A stretch of 54,705 nucleotides of DNA from Triparma columacea (GCA_030267965.1 BRYA01000009.1:7890-62594), one strand, 5' to 3'. Shown: positions 17,718 through 28,347, counted from the stretch's first letter. Translations and numbers: made by a program. Notes: a model not told the origin generated them from the letters alone.

Positions 17718-19933
17718 ATGAAATTGCGTGAACTGTCACTATGGGCTCTCATCTGGTGTCCCCTTGTTGTGTCGTTCAGTGTCAATTGTCCACCTGGGTA
17801 CTATGATATGACTTTAGGAAATGCATGGCACTGGGCTTGCGGTGCTGGTTGTCAGGAGGGAATGTACACTGATGGGGGGTGTAATTGCGCCTGTCAGATT
17901 TGCGGGGAGAATACCTATAATATGGCATGGGGAAGTTCTGAATGTCAGGAGTGCCCTGCGGGGAAGGTGATTCAGCACCAGAGGGCAACTAATCTGAGAG
18001 GAGAGACAGATGCAGCAGGTGCTTACGAGCATGATCACCTCGCCGATTGTAAATCTCCTGCGACGAGCAAGTGTAGTCCAGGGTTTGGGTGGGACAACGA
18101 TATTAACGCGTGTGTGTTGTGTCCAGCCGGGCGATGGAGCAGTGAGGATTCAACAGAGCCTTGCAAGCTCTGCGGATCAGGGAAGTACTCTGAAAACGAT
18201 GGCGGGACGAGCGAGGACAGTTGCTTGACCTGCCATGGCACTACTGTGGCTGAGGAGGGCCAGACATCGTGCAAAGGTGATAAATGTTACAAGCTTGTTC
18301 TCACAGACAGGTGAGCGTTGAAAGGTTTGAAGTACAACACGCCTTGTAAAAATCAACACGCCTTATTGCGTTGAAAGGTTTGAAGTACAACACGCCTTGT
18401 AAAACTCAACACGCCTTATTGCGTTGAAAGGTTTGAAGTACAACACGCCTTGTAAAACTCAACACGCCTTATTGCTAACTGTTCGGGATATTTCGGTCGT
18501 CACTTCATTCCTCCCGCAGTTATGGGGATGGATGGAACGGTGCTATTCTTAGGTTCTATGACACGACGGGAGATTTAGAACCAGTGGGTGATCCATACAC
18601 TCTGGACAATACGGAGGAATATCGCTATAGTAGATCGTGGCCGTCGGTGTGCTTTCCAAGTGGCCAATGCTACCGAGGCAAGGCTTCCAAGGGATATCAC
18701 CCCTACGAAAACACGTGGAAGTTGTATGAGGAGGGGGGCAACACGGTCGTGGCGGAAGCGACCCAAGACAATGGATCTGAGGAGTTTTGCGCCAAGGACG
18801 TGTCGGATTGTAGCAATATAGACTGCCCGGCGGGATCCTTCTTGGACCGCGATGACCCAGAATGCACTTGCAGTCAGTGTGGGGAAGGAAAATTCAGGCA
18901 CGAGCACGGCGATGCCTTCTGCTCGTACTGTTCAGCGTTTGATTCACATTCAGTGCCAAATCAAGCGAGGGATGGCTGCGTCTGCTACACTGCGAAGGGT
19001 GATTTTGGCTTTTTTGGGAAGATTAAGCCAGGGACGTACAGACCAGGAAGCCTGGCGAGGCTCATCGATAGCAATGGCCATGTGGCTGACCTCTCGTCAT
19101 GGGATGGAGAAGGTAAACTGACAGTAAGAGGGAGGCTCGAAGTTAGGCAAGAGAATGGGTACTACGTGAATTGGGGCACGGTGTGTAACGATAATTTCAT
19201 GGAGAAAGAGGCTACCGTTGCGTGCAGGCAGATTGCGGCCGCGTATGGATTGAAAGGTGGGGAGGTTGTGCAGTGGGAACTCCCCAACTCTCTAGACGGA
19301 GGGAACCCTAACCCGAACCAGGGAAGCGATCACCAGGCAATTTGGTTGGACGATTTGAACTGCAACGGTAATGAGACGAGACTTATTGATTGCAAACACG
19401 CGGGGTGGGGAAATCATGACTGCAGTCACATCGAAGACCAGGTCATCGAGTGCACCTTCGAGCACGATAACTCCGTCATTGTGCAGGAATGCATAGACTG
19501 CTTGTTGGAACCGGGATGGGTTGCCGTGCAGGATGGAGAGGAGTCGTATTGCGTGGAAGAGGGTGCATACGGGACGTGGATAGGCGCCAAGTTGAAATCG
19601 TTATGTATAGAGATTATATTAGCAGTCGTTGGGATCATCATGTGCTGTTTCTCATTCAAAAAGTGTTGCAGCAGGAGGAGAAACAATAGCGTTCTGGCAG
19701 GACGGAGCAACAGTATCCGGGGAGAGGCGGCGTTTTTCAACGGGGGGCAAGGGTGGATGCCGTGGTCACTACGTGGCGGTTTGACTGCGTCTGTAAGGGA
19801 GATGAGCTGGAGGAACAGGGGGAGTACGTACTGGGGAGGCGCCGGTCAAGAACCAGATGTTGTCGTAATTGCGACGCCCATGCATGGGAACGAGCCGATC
19901 AATGCCATCATCACAGCACACACACAATTGTAA
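17718..19933 (+). CDS. Type I cell-surface receptor: Cys-rich repeats, DSYGDGWNG domain, SRCR domain, TM
   Basis: Exons 17718-18310 and 18520-19933 give 668 residues. The ATG at 17718 is chosen because it starts a signal peptide (MKLRELSLWALIWCPLVVSF). Ephrin-receptor/TNFR-like Cys-rich modules follow (CPPGYYDM, CPAGRWSSEDSTEPCKLCGS), then, across the splice, LTDSYGDGWNGAILRFYD, a short domain common in heterokont and bacterial surface proteins. More Cys-rich sequence precedes an SRCR domain at about 402-509 (GRLEVRQENG, WGTVCNDNF, VACRQIA, IWLDDLNCNGNE, IDCKHAGWGNHDC). One TM helix (about 560-576) is followed by a Cys/Arg-rich stop-transfer and about 90 cytoplasmic residues. SRCR domains bind polyanions and microbial surfaces in animals. 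A sensing or adhesion role here is inferred. Confidence 0.85.
18315..18473. repeat. 53-bp tandem repeat, three copies, filling an intron
   Basis: Copies start at 18315, 18368 and 18421, each beginning GCGTTGAAAGGTTTGAAGTA and containing CAACACGCCTT twice. They lie between the donor at 18311 and the acceptor at 18519 of the SRCR gene and make up most of that intron. The 12-mer TTTGAAGTACAA also occurs in TAF5 intron 4 (about 8580). Confidence 0.95.
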
Positions 19934-20141
19934 CAAAAGTAAGTAACAAAAGTGTATAGTCAGATAGCATCGAATCAATCGGAGAGAAAGAATCGGATCA
20001 TAATACTAGATGATAATACGTTATATGTAACAAAAGTAATTGTCATTTCTCATCAAAAAAATCTCTTTCCGGTGGAGGCCCGAAACGCTCGGATCACGCA
20101 ACCAGGAGACAGCAGACAGCGCAGATATGGATAGATGCCTA

Positions 20142-20513
20142 TTAGTTGGTGCGCTCAACCTGCGCTCCCTGGGTGGGAGCATCTGGGCTGCATGGAACAG
20201 GAGCCGATGAAGTTGCACCCGTAGCAACACCGACAATCAAGCCAATAACGGCGAACCCGGCAAACCCCTTAATAAGATCCTGGGATTGGGCTACATATTA
20301 CAAGGATGGAAAAGAGAGAGAAGAGAACAGGGCGTGAGAGAACAGATTGATGGTGAAAGAAGCAGGTGCAGTTGGAATGATGGCGGAGATCAGAGGGAAT
20401 TTAAGCAGTTTTGGAGTTAGATAGAGTGATAAAATGATTTGTCATGTCGTAATAGTATATAACTTACATGGATCAGCAGACGTAGATAGACGACGGGCAG
20501 CTCTCGAGAACAT
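20142..20513 (-). CDS. Small mitochondrial-type single-TM protein (two exons)
   Basis: Exons 20513-20468 and 20290-20142 join in phase (GTAAGT donor, TGTAG acceptor) to a 64-residue protein. The first exon is a textbook mitochondrial presequence (MFSRAARRLSTSADP). It is followed by one membrane helix (LIKGFAGFAVIGLIVGVATG) and a polar tail with a single Cys. Size and layout resemble the small accessory subunits of respiratory complexes or ATP synthase, but no particular subunit is recognised. The gene is divergent from FDXR, itself a mitochondrial protein, across 213 bp. Splice phase plus presequence make a real gene likely even though it is short. Confidence 0.6.
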
Positions 20514-20726
20514 TATCAACCTTAAACAAATGACCAAAAAAGATGGACATTGGCGCAAAAAGAGAATCATCTTCCCATCTCTATACACTGTTTCTGCAAT
20601 TCTCTAGTATTCTTTTTCAGACTCCTCTTTCCGCGTTGTACCCCTAGTACCCTATTATACACTTTTAATACATCAAACAAGAAAGAAATTAAGACAAATC
20701 CCGACTCGTCGAAGCAAGATTACCAA

Positions 20727-22534
20727 ATGCTGAGACTGGGATACTATCTGACGAAATATGGCAGGGCAGGGGGGGCAGTAAGACTAAGATGTTTATCATC
20801 TATATCGCCAAATTCCACAAAAATTCCAGAATCAGTCTGTATCATTGGGAGTGGTCCATCCGGTGAGGCACTCTTTCCAAAGATCTAACATTACCTTCGC
20901 CAATCGTCGACTAACTCCCAATTCCTCCCTGACTCTAGGCTTCTACACACTAAAATACCTTCTTTCTCATCCCAACGCCCCAAAGAAAGTGGATATTGTG
21001 GACTCCTCCAGAGTCCCATTTGGTCTGATTAGGACCGGTGTGGCTCCCGATCACGGGGACGTGAAGAACGCCCAGAGCGAGTTTACCCAGATTATCGAGG
21101 GCGACAATGCCTCGACGGACGTTCGGTTCTTGGGTGGTGTTGCGATTGGTGAAGGTGAGAAGGTGAAGCTTTCTGATGTGGAGGGCCACTACGACGCTGT
21201 TGTGCTCTGCCACGGCGCGTCGCTGTCGAATGAGCTCGATTTACCAGCATACAAGCCTGACGGCTCGAAGGTGCAGTCTCCTCCTGTGGTGAGGGTGAGG
21301 GATGCCGTTGAGTGGTACAATGCGGCGAGTTGGGCGGAGGAGGTGAGAATTGGAAGATATCTGGACCCCAGATAGTAATGCGTTCGAATCACCCAAACGC
21401 AAAAAACCTTACGCTTTGTCAACGCTTGCTCGTCGCAGCCTGGTTTCAGGGAGGCGGTGGTGAGGAGGGGAGGGGAAGGGCTGAACATTACAGTGATTGG
21501 GGGGGGGAACGTGTCTCTTGACCTGGCCAGGGTTTTCGCCAAGGGTAGAAGGGGCATCCTCCGGGACAGTGAGGTTAGAGACGAGGAGATTGAGGAGATG
21601 GCGGGGTGGGGGGTAGGGACGATAGGGTTGTACAATAGGAGAGGAGCATACCAGACTGCCTTCACGACGAAGGAGTTCAGAGACATTTACAAAATGGCAA
21701 AGGCGGGAAACACTGCCTTGAGAATCGATGTGGAGGACATAGAGAGGAGGTAAGAATGGACTCGGAGCAATGCGCACAGAGAATTGAAAGAGTAGAGCGA
21801 GGGAGAGTGAAGTGGCGACAATAACACACTTTTCACCAACATTCTTTGGACTCACTCGCTTCGCTCGTCACAGCTCGAATAAAGAAAGCTTGGAAGAGAT
21901 GGAAGGGAACAGGCCAATGACACGACTTATCAAACTCATAAAGCAGGTCGCTGAGGATGACGAGGTAAAGGAGGGAGAGGGGGCTCAGATCTCTGTTCGA
22001 TACCTGCGTTCTCCCTCGGAAATACACACCGACGAGGAGGGGAACATGAAGAGCGTGAGGTTTGAGCTGCAGGAACTTTCGGGGGAGAAGGGGGCGCAGA
22101 GAGCCGTGGGGACGGGGGTTTTTGAGGACGTTGAGACGGACGTTCTTGTCAGCTCGATGGGTTATAAGGCGAGCCCCCTGGATGAAAGACTTCCCTTTGA
22201 GGGAGGGAGGTACAAGCACGAAAGGGGACATGTGGATGGGAAGGTCTTTTCTGCGGGTTGGTGCAAGAGAGGACCTAAGGGTATCGTTGGGACCAACATC
22301 GCGGATGCGAGGGAGACTGTAGGGAGGATCTACGAGGGAACTGAGACCAGGGGGCAGGTGGGGGGGGCGGACTTTGTGGAATTTCTCGAGAAGAAGGGCG
22401 TTGAGTACAGCACTTGGGAGGGCTGGCAGAGGGTGGATGAGATCGAGAGGGACGAAAAGAGATTAAGGGAGGGACAGACGAGGAACAAGATAAAGGATGA
22501 AGAGAAGATTCGCCGCATAGCGATGGGCAGGTGA
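20727..22534 (+). CDS. FDXR: NADPH:adrenodoxin oxidoreductase, mitochondrial (four exons)
   Basis: Exons 20727-20862, 20939-21342, 21439-21749 and 21874-22534 give 503 residues. The basic N-terminus (MLRLGYYLTKYGRAGGAVRL) is a mitochondrial presequence. The FAD Rossmann motif is split by intron 1 (CIIGSGPSG|FYTLKYLL). VPFGLIRTGVAPDH, the NADP motif ITVIGGGNVSLDLARVF, YNRRGAYQTAFTTKE, and near the end VFSAGWCKRGPKGIVGTNIA are characteristic of the FDXR/Arh1 family. It passes electrons from NADPH to mitochondrial ferredoxin for iron-sulfur cluster and heme A synthesis. Length equals the human and yeast enzymes. Introns 2 and 3 have GTGAGAATT and GTAAGAATG donors and acceptors ending GCTCGTCGCAG and GCTCGTCACAG. 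The stop is 6 bp from the convergent DGAT2 stop. Confidence 0.93.
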
Positions 22535-22540
22535 TTTAGA

Positions 22541-23663
22541 TTATACGATAACCAGCTCTCTGTCGCCCATGCCAAACCGAGCCTTGTTTTTGTCGAAGAG
22601 CTTTTTTAGTTCTATGGTGAAGAGCTCGTGGACTTCATTCAGCTGCTCCGGGGAGACCTCCCCATTTTCTATTTTAGGGAGCTTGATGGGCTCGCCGAAT
22701 ACAATTGTGTTCTTGATTGGGAGGGGGCAGAAAGGAGTTTTAAAGTAGCCCTTACAAAGAGGCAGGCAAACGCCAAACCTCTTCATCAACGCCCAACGAG
22801 CGTCAAAGAAGGAATCAGACGTGGTGTAGAGATCGTTTGATCCAAAAACGTAAGCGGGAACGAGGGGAAGGTTATGTTTGAGTGCGAGTTTGACGAAGCC
22901 CTTTCTTTTTTTAAGGTAAACCTGTGTGATGAGCGAAGTGGATCGCGGATTGGGTTGTGTTAGTAAGTGACAAGTCGTGCTACCCTTCTCTCCTTTTCCC
23001 AGTCTCACCTTCTCGGTGAATTGCTGCGTGAGCAACTGCTCAGCCTCTCCCCCAGGAAGAACAAGGATCGTTCTCCCATTCCTTATGGCCTTCTCTGCCA
23101 CGTGACGAGACGCCTCGATGCAGCCAGTGACCAGCGTGATCTCGCGGATGAAGGGAATGTAAAAGAGAACGGAGGCCGCGAGGGAGCGAATCTGTGGGAG
23201 GCGAAGGTTAGTGTTTGAGTCGTCGGCTCGTTGCTCCTTGCCACTTCTTCCTCACCTTGGAGTGGAACTTGGGAAATAAATCCGGGAGCATGCCCTGGAG
23301 GAGGACTCGGAAATCACTGCCGGTGCCATGGGGGAACATTGCGAATATGTACTGGCCGTCCGATTCGCTCAGGGACTTTGGAACTTCAGCGGAGAGCCCA
23401 ATGTGCTTCCTGAGGTAATGGAAGACGGGAAATGACCTCGCAAAGCTCTCATTTTGGTAGCCATCATTTGAATGCTGTGCCATAATGGCATTGCACACAT
23501 AGTATGGCACAAAGACAATCCACATTCCACGTGCGCCGTATAGAAGGTAAGGGAGGGCTGTAAGAAATCCAAAGGTGAGAATCATAAAGTTCGAAAGAAG
23601 TAGAGCGAGCAAGGACTCAGTGGCGGTGGGTGTTGACGGGGTGGAATTGGTGGATTTCGGCAT
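22541..23663 (-). CDS. Diacylglycerol acyltransferase type 2 family (DGAT2/MOGAT-like), three exons
   Basis: Exons 23663-23256, 23191-23009 and 22921-22541 give 323 residues. A hydrophobic hairpin lies at about 18-60. The family active-site block is FPHG (110-113, with H112), here in FPHGTGSDFRVLL. ILVLPGGEAEQL and LVPAYVFGSNDLY are the other conserved blocks. DGAT2 enzymes acylate diacylglycerol at the ER to make storage triacylglycerol, and heterokont algae carry several copies. FPHG in place of the commoner H/Y-PHG, and Thr-Gly-Ser after it, make the substrate uncertain (mono-, diacylglycerol or wax alcohol). Intron 2 ends CACTTCGCTCATCACACAG, a variant of the window's acceptor motif. Head-to-head with the hydrolase, 146 bp between starts. 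Confidence 0.88.
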
Positions 23664-23809
23664 CCTCGACTGAGATTTTCAAAGTGAGACGAAGGCAGAA
23701 CAAATATTTTGATATTTACGCAATTTGAACAATTTAGGGGGTCAAACCTTTCCACGAAACCAAGACGAAAACGCTTGTAAATCGACCAAGTGTTGAAAAT
23801 ATTTACTTC

Positions 23810-24589
23810 ATGGACTCGTCCGGGGAAATATCTGGCGTAACTCTTCCCACTCCGGGAGAAATGAGGGAGGTGTCCATCGACAGCGTGGACCTTCTCCTCT
23901 ATCTTCCGACAAATTGGTCTCAGGATGAAATTCACCCGGTGATCCTCTTCTTACATGGGATGGGGGCAGTTAAGAAGATTGGGAAATTAAGGGAGACAAG
24001 CCTTCCTGCTTTGTTGCTTGGAGCTGATGAAGACATTCCCTTTGGGGGTAGGGAGGGGTTTCCATTCGTTGTCGTGATGCCTCTAGCACAGCAGCGTGAC
24101 TGGAAACCTCAATTTGATTTGCTGGTTAGTTTGGTGGACACGCTGATGCCGGTCGTGAGGGGTGACCCAGCGGCCACTTACTGCTGCGGAAACTCAATGG
24201 GGGGCAAAGGGACTTGGGAGCTGGCTAGTAGGAACCCCGGGAAGTTCGCAGCTATCGTGCCGATCTGTGGGTACTTGGTAGACCACAAGAAACTTGACAA
24301 GAGGGATGCACCTAGTAGTTTGAAGGAGGTTGTGGAGGGTTGCAAGGATCTCCCTGTTTGGGTATTCCACAGTGAAACAGACAGGCTGGTCGGAGTTGAA
24401 CATAGCGATGAGGTGGTAAAAGCACTGAGGGAGGCGGATGGTTCAGGGGGGGTGAATTACACGCGATACGAAAGCGCTCCAAACTTACCTAACTTCCCAG
24501 AGAAGGGGTTTGGGCATGCTTGCTACGAGCTTACATTTAGGGACGATGAGTTGTACAGTTGGCTTCTATCTAAAAGAAAAGCAATCTAA
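23810..24589 (+). CDS. Alpha/beta hydrolase, PHB-depolymerase/phospholipase-esterase-like
   Basis: A 259-residue intronless protein. Features: HPVILFLHGMGAV (oxyanion strand), nucleophile elbow GNSMGG (Ser129), acid in HSETDRLVG (Asp191) and His236 in GFGHACYE, giving a complete Ser-Asp-His triad in the right order. FPFVVVMPLAQQRDWKP is typical of the esterase branch that includes prolyl-oligopeptidase-like and polyhydroxyalkanoate-depolymerase-like enzymes. No signal peptide, so probably cytosolic. Substrate unknown. It shares a short promoter region with the DGAT2 gene, which makes a lipid-related role tempting but unproven. Its stop is 37 bp from the convergent protease gene. Confidence 0.8.
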   Translation: MDSSGEISGVTLPTPGEMREVSIDSVDLLLYLPTNWSQDEIHPVILFLHGMGAVKKIGKLRETSLPALLLGADEDIPFGGREGFPFVVVMPLAQQRDWKPQFDLLVSLVDTLMPVVRGDPAATYCCGNSMGGKGTWELASRNPGKFAAIVPICGYLVDHKKLDKRDAPSSLKEVVEGCKDLPVWVFHSETDRLVGVEHSDEVVKALREADGSGGVNYTRYESAPNLPNFPEKGFGHACYELTFRDDELYSWLLSKRKAI

Positions 24590-24626
24590 AAGAAAAGAAT
24601 AATTTAGAAACCAAAGCAATGCAACC

Positions 24627-26627
24627 TTAGAATGTTGGGGAGGGGGAACCTTTGTCGACTGAGATGTTGGAGTCGATGAGCCCCTTGCCTCCCAGGCCTC
24701 CTGGCACGAAGCCTATTCCCATCTGGAGCTTCTTCTTCTTCTTCTTCTTCTTGCTCTTTCCCTTTTTGCTTGTCGTGCCGGTGAGATTAGGCGGCTGAAC
24801 GCCTGAATTATCCCCAAGGTGACCAAACGAGGAGGCTCTCATGTGGTGCTGCAGTAATCCGCTCTCCTCGTCCTCGCTCCTCGTCCTTTCCCCCCTTCCA
24901 GCCGGTGTCCCGCCCCTACTATCCGGAGGGGTGCTGTCGATATTCTGGTAAACCCCCAGTCCGCCCCCCAGCCATCTCGGGGAAGCCTTGGCGATATTCT
25001 GCGGAAGGGAGGAGCGAATAGGGAGGGTTGCGTTGGTGTTTGAACTTTATGACGTGCACTTGGCGATTGAAATGAGATGCTCCATTCTCACCTTCGCCTT
25101 AGCCTTGTCCTCGCGTCTCCTTTCCAATCTCTCCACGGCCCCGTAAAGGAAAGCCGGAGACTTCGTGTACTGGTTGGATGGGTAAGGAGCCTCAGGTTGC
25201 GACTCTCCGCAGCCGCAGCCCAGGATGAGGCTTACGATCCCCATAACTCCGAGCGCCACGGCGCATATGTTCTGAACTCCTATGCCTTCGTCCGTGATGG
25301 GGGAGGTGGACATTGGCGGGGGTGATTTTGAGTAGCGTGAGGAGAGCACTACGGAGGGATTCTTGTTGATTCCACAGACGCCGTCGCCGGAGAGAATCCT
25401 AACCCTGAAAAACCCCTTTTCGCCCCACTGGTCTCCCCAGCTGCAGGGAGGAGTGAAGTAACCGCAGCAGGTTAGCAACTGAGAACTGTCACATCACAAG
25501 GTTGGCAAAAAGGCGTCATGCACTCTAATCCAAACTTAATCCTAATCCTCACCTGTTTCTAACGCGCCAATACTCCCCATTATCGTCCGTCCCGTACCCA
25601 ACGATTAACACCGCATGGTTGAGCGGCTTGTCCTGCATCGGCGGAGGGGTTAACGATTGGTTAGCGCTTGCCTTGCGTTACGTCATCGCTAAGCTGCGCC
25701 CTTTGCGCTCCCCTTCGCTCTCACCTTGCAACCTTCTACCTCTTCCTGCCTGTCCCCATAAACTCCCGACCTGTATCCCAGAAGCCCAACCTCAGTGCCG
25801 TCTATCCCCACCGCAACAGTGCTGTATTTGAGGGCCTCCTTTATGCCCTCCACTGTCGGCTGGACGATCGCATATTGCTTCACGTAGGCTCTAACCCCCC
25901 TGTTAAGGTCCGACTTGCAGCTATTTTCCTCTCCTGGCATCCTGTTGATGCTCTTGTATTTGTAGTCCTTCTCCAACCCCACACCGTGCTTGGTCACCCA
26001 CTCCATCGCCAGCAGGGGGTTCCCACCCGTGCAACCAAGGTTGTTCGTCGAGCAGGAAACAACCTCTTCGACCGAGAGCGGCTGAGGGGAGTTCCCGGAG
26101 GAGAGGGCAAGGGAGGTCTCGAGGGAACCTAATGAGGAAAAGGCATAACAAGATCCGCAAAGGCCCTGGTTGCGAGGTGACGTCACGAGATTGCGGGAGG
26201 AGGGGTTGCGGGAGGGTACTGACCAGTCTAGCCCCTCATCTATTTCCATTCCCTCTCCTGATTTGACTTGAACTGTGGCGGGCGTCTGCATATCATGGTC
26301 AGTAATGAAATCCTTCAGCTCCTGCAGCACGTCCTGCAGAGAGGACCCCTCCGTGGGGGTAGGAACGTCGAAGGTAGAATTGAATATGGATCTTATGCGC
26401 GAGGGAGGAATATCCAACCATGCTGTGCCAGAGTATTCGCAGCCTGGGGATGTTCTAGAGGAAAGGGTAGCGACATTAGATTTATAAACGCTCTCTGAGC
26501 CAAAATTGTTATCATGGGATAGCTTATATTCAGAGTAGGAGGGTGGAAAAGAATGAGGAGTCGTGGGAAGAGGGAAGAAGATGGTGACGACGAGGAGGAA
26601 GAGGCAATATTTGGAAATGAGAGACAT
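24627..26627 (-). CDS. Papain-like (C1A) cysteine protease with C-terminal membrane anchor, four exons
   Basis: Exons 26627-25725, 25632-25553, 25440-25092 and 24998-24627 give 567 residues. A signal peptide (MSLISKYCLFLLVVTIFFPL) is followed by a pro-region and then the peptidase: Q154 and catalytic C160 in NQGLCGSCYAF, the LGCTGGNPL loop, His307 in LNHAVLIVGYG and Asn327 in RNSWGDQWG, so the catalytic residues are complete. Tyr instead of Trp after the Cys recalls cathepsin C. Unusually, the domain is followed by a TM helix (about 381-403, NICAVALGVMGIVSLILGCG) and a basic tail with a run of eight lysines, predicted cytoplasmic. It probably acts in the vacuole/lysosome or at the cell surface while tethered. 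Intron 3 has the GTGAGAATGG donor. Confidence 0.88.
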
Positions 26628-26778
26628 TATAACATCTATATAGAGAGCTAATGGGTAGAGGGGTAAATTTAGGTGTTAATGGATGGAGAGTGAAGGGGTA
26701 GAGAAGGGAGACGGGCGTTCTAATTGAGGGAAAATCAGGGGGAAAGTGAAGCATCAAAAAAGCAATCACAAAAAATTG

Positions 26779-27753
26779 ATGAAAAGCACCACTCTCCTCC
26801 TCACTTTAGCAGCTCGCCCCTTGTCAGCCATGTCGATGTCGAACACATTTCCCTCTGTAACTGGTTTAGGGAGCCTGACGTTGGTTGATACCTCCTGGTT
26901 TCTCAAGGATAAGGATCGAGGCCCGAGAGACTTTGCAGATAGGAGGGTTAAAGGAGGTGAGAGGGGGGAGTGAGGGAGATGGGAGGTGGGGGGAGAGGGG
27001 TTGCTAGTCTAGGGTTATTCTAACACGCAAACAGCGAAGTACCTTGACATCACAGCAATGGGACACCCCAAAGGAACCGTCCACTCCTGGCCATCTCCTG
27101 CGACGTACGAGGCCTTCCTAGAGAAAAATGCCCTCAGCAAGAGCACGCCAATCGTCCTCTATCAATCTGAGGGTGGCATGGCCATGTACTACTCATACTA
27201 TTGGCTCAAGTACGGTGTGAGACACGAGGGCTGGGTTGGCTGTAAGCAAAGCCCTGGAACTGAGAAGGGGGAGGGGGAGGGAGATGCCGAAAATATTCCA
27301 AGCTGCGAGAATGTCGGCGCCCTGGTTCCCGTGCAGGAGGGATGGGGGAAGTTCGTAAACAAGGCCTTTGTCCAGTCTGTTGTGAGAGGGGAAGAATCCG
27401 CGACCATTGTCGACGTCAGGGGAGCCGGGAGATTCACCGGGGAAGAAAAGGAAGCGAGGGCAGGCGTCAGGTCGGGCCACATGCCAGGGGCCAAGAACCT
27501 ACCCTTCCCCAAGGTACTAGAGGACGACTGGTGCGGTTTGAAGGACAAGACAGAACTCACAAGGGTCTTTGGCGAAGTCGTGCCGTTGGAAGGCAATGGG
27601 AAGATAGTCGTCACTTGCGGCAGCGGGGTCACAGCCTGCATAGTCGCAACAGCGTTGGAAAAGGTTGGCGTGGATTCTGAGAGGGTTGCAGTCTATGAGG
27701 GATCATGGGCAGAGTGGGGAGCAAGCGAAGACACAGAGGTCGTGGAGGGGTAG
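26779..27753 (+). CDS. 3-mercaptopyruvate/thiosulfate sulfurtransferase (two rhodanese domains), two exons
   Basis: Exons 26779-26956 and 27035-27753 give 298 residues. The first ATG begins a hydrophobic/basic leader (MKSTTLLLTLAARPLSAM), either a mitochondrial or a secretory signal. The first rhodanese domain (WFLKDKDRGPRDFADRRVKGA, then YQSEGGMAMYY) lacks a loop cysteine. The second (IVDVRGAGRFTG, SGHMPGAKNLPF) has the active loop CGSGVTA with Cys254, a mercaptopyruvate-sulfurtransferase type loop. It transfers sulfur from mercaptopyruvate or thiosulfate to thiols or cyanide. The arrangement and length fit the MPST family. It is divergent from the protease, with 151 bp between starts. Confidence 0.87.
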
Positions 27754-28347
27754 AAGAAGATAGTTCCCTCCTTTAAATGAGCTTTTAGGCAACGTAAGGG
27801 CGTGTAATGCGGGTGTCAGCGGGAGATTTTATTTATCTAAGTAACATTTGAACTTTATTGTATATTTGATTTTTTTTTATACTTTAAGTACAAATATAAA
27901 GCAAGTGAGGGTTCATCTGCACCAAATAATAGAAAATCAAATATGATCAAAAATATTTTTCTAAAAGCAATAGTATTCTTAATTTATATATAACTATAAT
28001 ATTGATCATCAATTATATATAATTATGATATTTGAGTACTATAATATAAATTTGCCTAAAAATTATTTATTATTGCCTCTCAATATTTTTTTAATATCTT
28101 AAAATGTAGAGAAGCATATATAGGATCATTTTTAAGTTACTGAAAGTGGAATGTGTGAATATAAGCTTGATTTAAAATTTGCAAAATGAAAAAAATGGAA
28201 AAATTCTTGGGCTATTTTCTCCCCTTCTATCGAGTTAAGTTGCATTTTGAGGAGAGCTGAGGGGAGATTATAGTTACGTATCTCTGAAAATCTCAATAAA
28301 GTATCCCAAAACGCTCATAACTTCTCGAAAATAGCAACTGTTCTCAG
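27754..28347. other. AT-rich intergenic island
   Basis: About 27820-28190 is strikingly A/T-rich, with runs such as TTTTTTTTAT and repeated ATAATTATATAT-like words, in a window that is otherwise GC-balanced to GC-rich. No ORF, RNA gene or transposon ends were found. The last 80 bp return to ordinary composition before the TMCO4-like start. It could be a terminator/promoter spacer, an origin-like element or a matrix attachment region. None of these can be shown from sequence. Confidence 0.6.

Noticed and set aside
18315..18473. Three regularly spaced repeats considered as a CRISPR-like array.
   Set aside because: They are directly adjacent with no unique spacers, lie within an intron, and the genome is eukaryotic.
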